Shown: positions 60,902 through 64,000 of the stretch, one piece after another
How the letters are laid out: each line of letters starts with the position of its first letter
How positions within the stretch are numbered: the stretch's first letter is position 1
From: Cupriavidus sp. P-10
GTDB taxonomy: Bacteria; Pseudomonadota; Gammaproteobacteria; Burkholderiales; Burkholderiaceae
Length of the DNA stretch: 64,000 nt
Reading direction: 5' to 3'
NCBI RefSeq assembly: GCF_003402535.2
Contig: NZ_AP025171.1
Location: 558,001-622,000 of the forward strand
Notes under the pieces: model-generated
Seen by the model: only the letters and a program-made list of their open reading frames with translations
Databases searched by the model: none
Told to the model about the DNA's origin: nothing
Translations under genes and position numbers: made by a program

Positions 60902-62077
60902 ATGGCAGAGGCATATATCGTCGCCGCGGCACGGACCGCCGGCGGGCGCAAGGGCGGCAAGCTGTCGGGCTGGCATCCGGCCGACCTCGCCGCGCAGGTG
61001 CTCGATGCGCTGGTCGAGCGCACCGGCGCGGATCCCGCGCTGGTCGAAGACGTCATCATGGGCTGCGTCAGCCAGGTCGGCGAGCAGGCCGGCAACGTGG
61101 CGCGCAACGCCATCCTCGCCTCGCGGCTGCCGGAAAGCGTGCCGGGCACGTCGGTCGACCGCCAGTGCGGCTCGTCGCAGCAGGCGCTGCACTTTGCCGC
61201 GCAGGCGGTGATGTCGGGCGCGATGGATATCGTGATCGCGGCCGGTGTGGAAAGCATGACGCGCGTGCCGATGGGCCTGTCGTCGCAGCTGCCGGCCAAG
61301 AACGGCTTTGGCGTGCCCAAGAGCCCTGGTATCGAGGCGCGCTACCCCGGCGTGCAGTTCAGCCAGTTCACCGGCGCCGAGATGATCGCGCGCAAGTACA
61401 ACCTGTCGCGCGAGCAGCTCGATGCCTACGCGCTGCTGAGCCACCAGCGCGCGGCGGCAGCGACCAAGGCGGGTCGCTTCAATGCCGAGATCATCCCGGT
61501 CGAAGTGCGCACCGCCGACGGTGCCAATGGCGAAATGCATACCGCCGACGAAGGCATTCGCTATGACGCCACGCAGGAAAGCATCGGCGCGGTCAAGCTG
61601 ATCGCCGAAGGCGGCCGCGTGACCGCTGCCTCCTCGAGCCAGATCTGCGACGGCGCCGCTGGCCTGCTGGTGGTCAACGAGGCTGGCCTGAAGAAGCTCG
61701 GCGTCAAGCCACTGGCGCGCGTGCACCATATGACCGTGATCGGCCACGACCCGGTGGTGATGCTCGAAGCGCCGCTGCCGGCCACCATGCACGCGCTGAA
61801 GAAGGCCGGCATGAGCATCAACGAGATCGACCTGTTCGAAGTCAACGAAGCCTTCGCGCCGGTGCCGCTGGCCTGGCTGCAGGCGACCGGCGCCGATCCG
61901 GAGCGCCTCAACGTGCATGGCGGCGCGATCGCGCTGGGCCATCCGCTGGGCGGCTCGGGCGCCAAGCTGATGACGACGCTGGTGCATGCGCTGCATACGC
62001 ACGGCAAGCGCTACGGCCTGCAGACCATGTGCGAAGGCGGCGGGCTGGCCAACGTGACCATCGTCGAACGCCTGTAA
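60902..62077 (+). CDS. Thiolase (acetyl-CoA acyltransferase)
   Basis: A protein of 391 residues with GGAGATC upstream. The active-site residues are C89 (VDRQCGSSQQAL), H347 (ALGHPLGGSG) and C377 (TMCEGGG). The start MAEAYIVAAARTAGGRKGGK and NEAFAPVPLAWLQATGADPE place it with degradative or FadA-like thiolases. It cleaves 3-ketoacyl-CoA to acetyl-CoA (or propionyl-CoA) and a shortened acyl-CoA, and is the last step expected for the dehydrogenase, hydratase and ligase encoded in this island. A bidirectional terminator lies downstream. Confidence 0.94.
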   Translation: MAEAYIVAAARTAGGRKGGKLSGWHPADLAAQVLDALVERTGADPALVEDVIMGCVSQVGEQAGNVARNAILASRLPESVPGTSVDRQCGSSQQALHFAAQAVMSGAMDIVIAAGVESMTRVPMGLSSQLPAKNGFGVPKSPGIEARYPGVQFSQFTGAEMIARKYNLSREQLDAYALLSHQRAAAATKAGRFNAEIIPVEVRTADGANGEMHTADEGIRYDATQESIGAVKLIAEGGRVTAASSSQICDGAAGLLVVNEAGLKKLGVKPLARVHHMTVIGHDPVVMLEAPLPATMHALKKAGMSINEIDLFEVNEAFAPVPLAWLQATGADPERLNVHGGAIALGHPLGGSGAKLMTTLVHALHTHGKRYGLQTMCEGGGLANVTIVERL

Positions 62078-62232
62078 GGCGTGGGCGCCTGTGTCGGGCG
62101 CCTGAGGCAGGAATGCGGCAGTAACAGGTAGTAAAGGGAGAAGGACCGGCGGCGCGGGCATGTCAAACTGCCCGCGCCAGTTGCCGGAGCGCAGTTGTTG
62201 GAGCGATTACCACCGCGTTCACGCCAAAGAGA

Positions 62233-62254
62233 AAACCCGCCGTCAGGCGGGTTT
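62233..62254. terminator. Bidirectional intrinsic terminator, thiolase / histidine phosphatase
   Basis: AAACCCGCC (62233-62241), loop GTCA, GGCGGGTTT (62246-62254). On the minus strand the stem is followed by TTCTCTTTGG, so it serves the phosphatase gene best; on the plus strand GTCGTTGTTG follows. Confidence 0.75.
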
Positions 62255-62283
62255 GTCGTTGTTGCGCGGGGTGCCTGTGGCTT

Positions 62284-62958
62284 TCAGGCAAAGGTCAGTG
62301 CGCTACGGCGTTCCGGCCGATCCAGGTGCGGGATGTTGTTGAAGCTCAGCAAGCGCTGCACGCCGCGGCCGACGATGATTTCGCAAAACGCGGTATTGCG
62401 GAACTGCAGGTTCATTTCGATGGCGCTGGCCGCGGGGGCACCGAGCAGGTCGGCCGTGGCGCGGCCGATGGCGCCGCCGGAACTGACCACGAGGATGGCG
62501 TCTTCACGTGTGGTGCCCTCGCAGGCCTGCGCCAGTGCGCCGGAGATGCGTGCGCCGAAATCTCCCCAGCTTTCGGTCATGTCGGCCAGGCCATCCTGGG
62601 TCCAGGCGTGGTAGGCGGCGCGGAACGTGCGCCAGTAGTCGTTGTAGTCGCCGTTCTGGTGGGCGCGGTGGTCGGCGCCGCCGGTGTGGCAGCGGTATAG
62701 CGCCTCACCGTCGTATTCGTTCAGGCCCACATGGGTCGCGATCTGCGTTGCCGGCTCGCCCATCGCCGTCAGGATTTCACGGGCAGTGTCTTGCTGGCGC
62801 ACCAGGCTGCCAGCCGCCACGCGCGCGAAACGGACGCCGCGCTCGCTGAAGTACTCCCCCAGCCAGCGCGCCTGCTGGCGGCCGGTCTCCGACAGGCAAT
62901 CGTAGTTGGCGGCGCCAAACGAGGCTTGTCCGTGACGGACGAGGAAAAGCGTGGCCAT
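62284..62958 (-). CDS. Histidine phosphatase family protein
   Basis: A protein of 224 residues. The phosphohistidine motif LVRHGQASFG holds R8, H9 and G10; VAAGSLVRQQDTAREIL gives the second Arg, and VVSSGGAIGRATADLL replaces the usual C-terminal His motif (V-x-H-G) by S-S-G-G. That change means the second catalytic His is not where it is in classical enzymes. Cofactor-dependent mutase and phosphatase members both exist; the function is not predictable. It is alone on the minus strand. Confidence 0.87.
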   Translation of the reverse strand: MATLFLVRHGQASFGAANYDCLSETGRQQARWLGEYFSERGVRFARVAAGSLVRQQDTAREILTAMGEPATQIATHVGLNEYDGEALYRCHTGGADHRAHQNGDYNDYWRTFRAAYHAWTQDGLADMTESWGDFGARISGALAQACEGTTREDAILVVSSGGAIGRATADLLGAPAASAIEMNLQFRNTAFCEIIVGRGVQRLLSFNNIPHLDRPERRSALTFA

Positions 62959-63127
62959 GTGCGGTCTCAGTAGGCATAGAAGCAGTCAGCGTGGACGCAT
63001 TCTAGAGAGACCGTGCGCCGCCGCCAAGCAAGCCCTACGGAATTCATAGCCGCCATGGGCGCGCTGCATTACCGCGCTGTTTTACTGCATCAAGCGGCGT
63101 CGGCGGCATTCGGCGGCGGTAGCGGCG

Positions 63128-63814
63128 TCATGCCAGCGCGTTGTCAGTGACGCCGAGGTAGCCCGCCATCATGCGGCTCAGTTCGGGGATCATCCGTTCA
63201 TCGTCGAGATGGAGCGGCCCGGAATCATTCAGCAGGGCATTGACCAGCACGCTGAAAACGGCCTGCATGGCAAAGCGCACGCGCAGCTCGGCGATATCCG
63301 CGGGTAGCGACAGCCGTGGCACCAGCAGTTGCACCATGCGCTCGACGATCGCTTCGCCGCTCTGCCGGTGGGGCTGCCACTCTTCCGGCTTCGTCGACGC
63401 ATGCCGCAGCGAAGCGCGCATCACGCCGCGATTGGCCAGCGTGCCCAGCACCATGAAGCGCGCGGCCTTGTCCAGCAGCACGGAGGTCGGCACGTCTTCC
63501 CAGCGCTCCTGTGCGAGGTAGCGTTCGATCGATGCCGACGTTTCCTCCATTACCAGCGCGCGCAACGCCTCGAAAAAGGCCATCTTGTCGCGGAAGCGGC
63601 CATAGAAGGCGCCGACCGACACCTGGCACGCAGCGGCGATCTGGGCCACCGAAACCGCGGCGAAATCGCGCTTCGCCAGCAATTCGCGGCCTGCGCCGAG
63701 CAGGGCCTGCTCGGTTTCGCGCGCGCGCCGCTGCCGTGGCGGCTGCAGGATCGAAGGCGTATCGATACGGGGAAAGGAGGAGGTGGCCGAAAGGCCGGAC
63801 GACGTCGCTGGCAT
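63128..63814 (-). CDS. TetR-family transcriptional regulator
   Basis: A protein of 228 residues from ATG 63814. The N-terminal helix-turn-helix is RETEQALLGAGRELLAKRDF then AAVSVAQIAAACQVSVGAFY-GRFRDK, the classical TetR pattern. The C-terminal half is a ligand-binding helical domain. The first 28 residues are Ser/Pro/Arg-rich. A triple ATTCG repeat lies 14-30 bases upstream of its start and is the probable autoregulatory operator. A divergent target gene, if any, lies beyond the right edge. Confidence 0.9.
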   Translation of the reverse strand: MPATSSGLSATSSFPRIDTPSILQPPRQRRARETEQALLGAGRELLAKRDFAAVSVAQIAAACQVSVGAFYGRFRDKMAFFEALRALVMEETSASIERYLAQERWEDVPTSVLLDKAARFMVLGTLANRGVMRASLRHASTKPEEWQPHRQSGEAIVERMVQLLVPRLSLPADIAELRVRFAMQAVFSVLVNALLNDSGPLHLDDERMIPELSRMMAGYLGVTDNALA

Positions 63815-63827
63815 AGGGATTTTCCGT

Positions 63828-63844
63828 ATTCGAATTCGGATTCG
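63828..63844. promoter_or_regulatory. Triple ATTCG repeat upstream of the TetR gene (candidate operator)
   Basis: ATTCG occurs at 63828-63832, 63834-63838 and 63840-63844, at an exact 6-bp period, containing the palindrome CGAATTCG. It starts 14 bases upstream of the TetR start codon. Confidence 0.5.
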
Positions 63845-64000
63845 CTTTTGAAAAATACCGGTGCGCGCCGCGCTGCGTCAAGGCTTTTGTCGGGTGGCCG
63901 GTTGCTGCCAACGGGTGGGTGGCCACACATGCGCGCACGGCACGCATGCCCGTTGCACCGCGTCGCGGATGCCCTGGCGGGCAGCATCAGAGCGAGCCGA

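Overview
The window is a 64-kb piece of a GC-rich beta-proteobacterial genome, most likely Cupriavidus/Ralstonia (Burkholderiaceae). The reasons are the codon use, several periplasmic Bug/TctC binding proteins with no linked membrane components, a Burkholderiales-type porin, and many IclR/LysR/MarR/LuxR-regulated aromatic and acyl-CoA catabolic operons. No rRNA, tRNA, CRISPR array, phage gene or insertion sequence was recognised. All names are inferred by reading the protein sequences; no database search was possible.

Layout. (1) 1-4278, plus strand: the prkA / DUF444 / SpoVR trio, with prkA cut by the left edge. (2) 4372-7968, minus strand: a tandem acyl-CoA dehydrogenase pair preceded by a LuxR-type regulator. 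(3) 8435-10783: a large MscS-family channel, followed on the plus strand (11103-13506) by a hydroxyacyl-CoA-dehydrogenase-like SDR and an acyl-CoA ligase. (4) 13543-16373, minus strand: a DUF421 membrane protein, a Bug receptor and a porin, divergent from an alpha/beta hydrolase. (5) 18069-30185, plus strand: a 12-gene catabolic operon with a small HTH protein, Rieske oxygenase, SDR, cupin, IclR regulator, atypical SDR, ThDP enzyme, aspartate dehydrogenase, aldehyde dehydrogenase, extradiol-dioxygenase-like protein, ferredoxin reductase and MFS transporter. It ends at an intrinsic terminator. (6) 30256-33449: a TauD-type dioxygenase plus Bug receptor, divergent from a LysR gene. (7) 33475-40724: a MarR gene divergent from a Bug receptor / three-subunit molybdenum hydroxylase / CoxG-like / IclR operon, followed by a truncated Bug pseudogene. 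(8) 41170-47303, minus strand: flavin reductase, HpaB-type monooxygenase, cupin, amidase, NicC-like FAD monooxygenase and a third IclR regulator. (9) 47703-50159: a solitary IscS-type cysteine desulfurase and a MarR/SnoaL-like divergent pair. (10) 50199-62077: an acyl-CoA catabolic island with a second acyl-CoA dehydrogenase pair, ligase, MalT-type regulator, nitroreductase, enoyl-CoA hydratase, FMN quinone reductase, thioesterase and thiolase. (11) 62284-63814: a histidine phosphatase and a TetR regulator.

Two regulatory patterns tie distant parts together. A 16-bp palindrome, GTTTYATTAGTAAAAC-like, lies upstream of the Rieske operon and of the molybdenum-hydroxylase operon (15 of 16 bases the same). 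Related sites lie upstream of the porin/Bug operon and on the start of the alpha/beta hydrolase. Two IclR regulators with identical recognition helices sit in the two main operons. Independently, the palindrome TCGTC-N6-GACGA occurs five times in the window's acyl-CoA intergenic regions, suggesting one regulon made of the SDR/ligase operon at 11 kb and the beta-oxidation-like island at 50-62 kb. The substrates of all these pathways cannot be read from the sequence.
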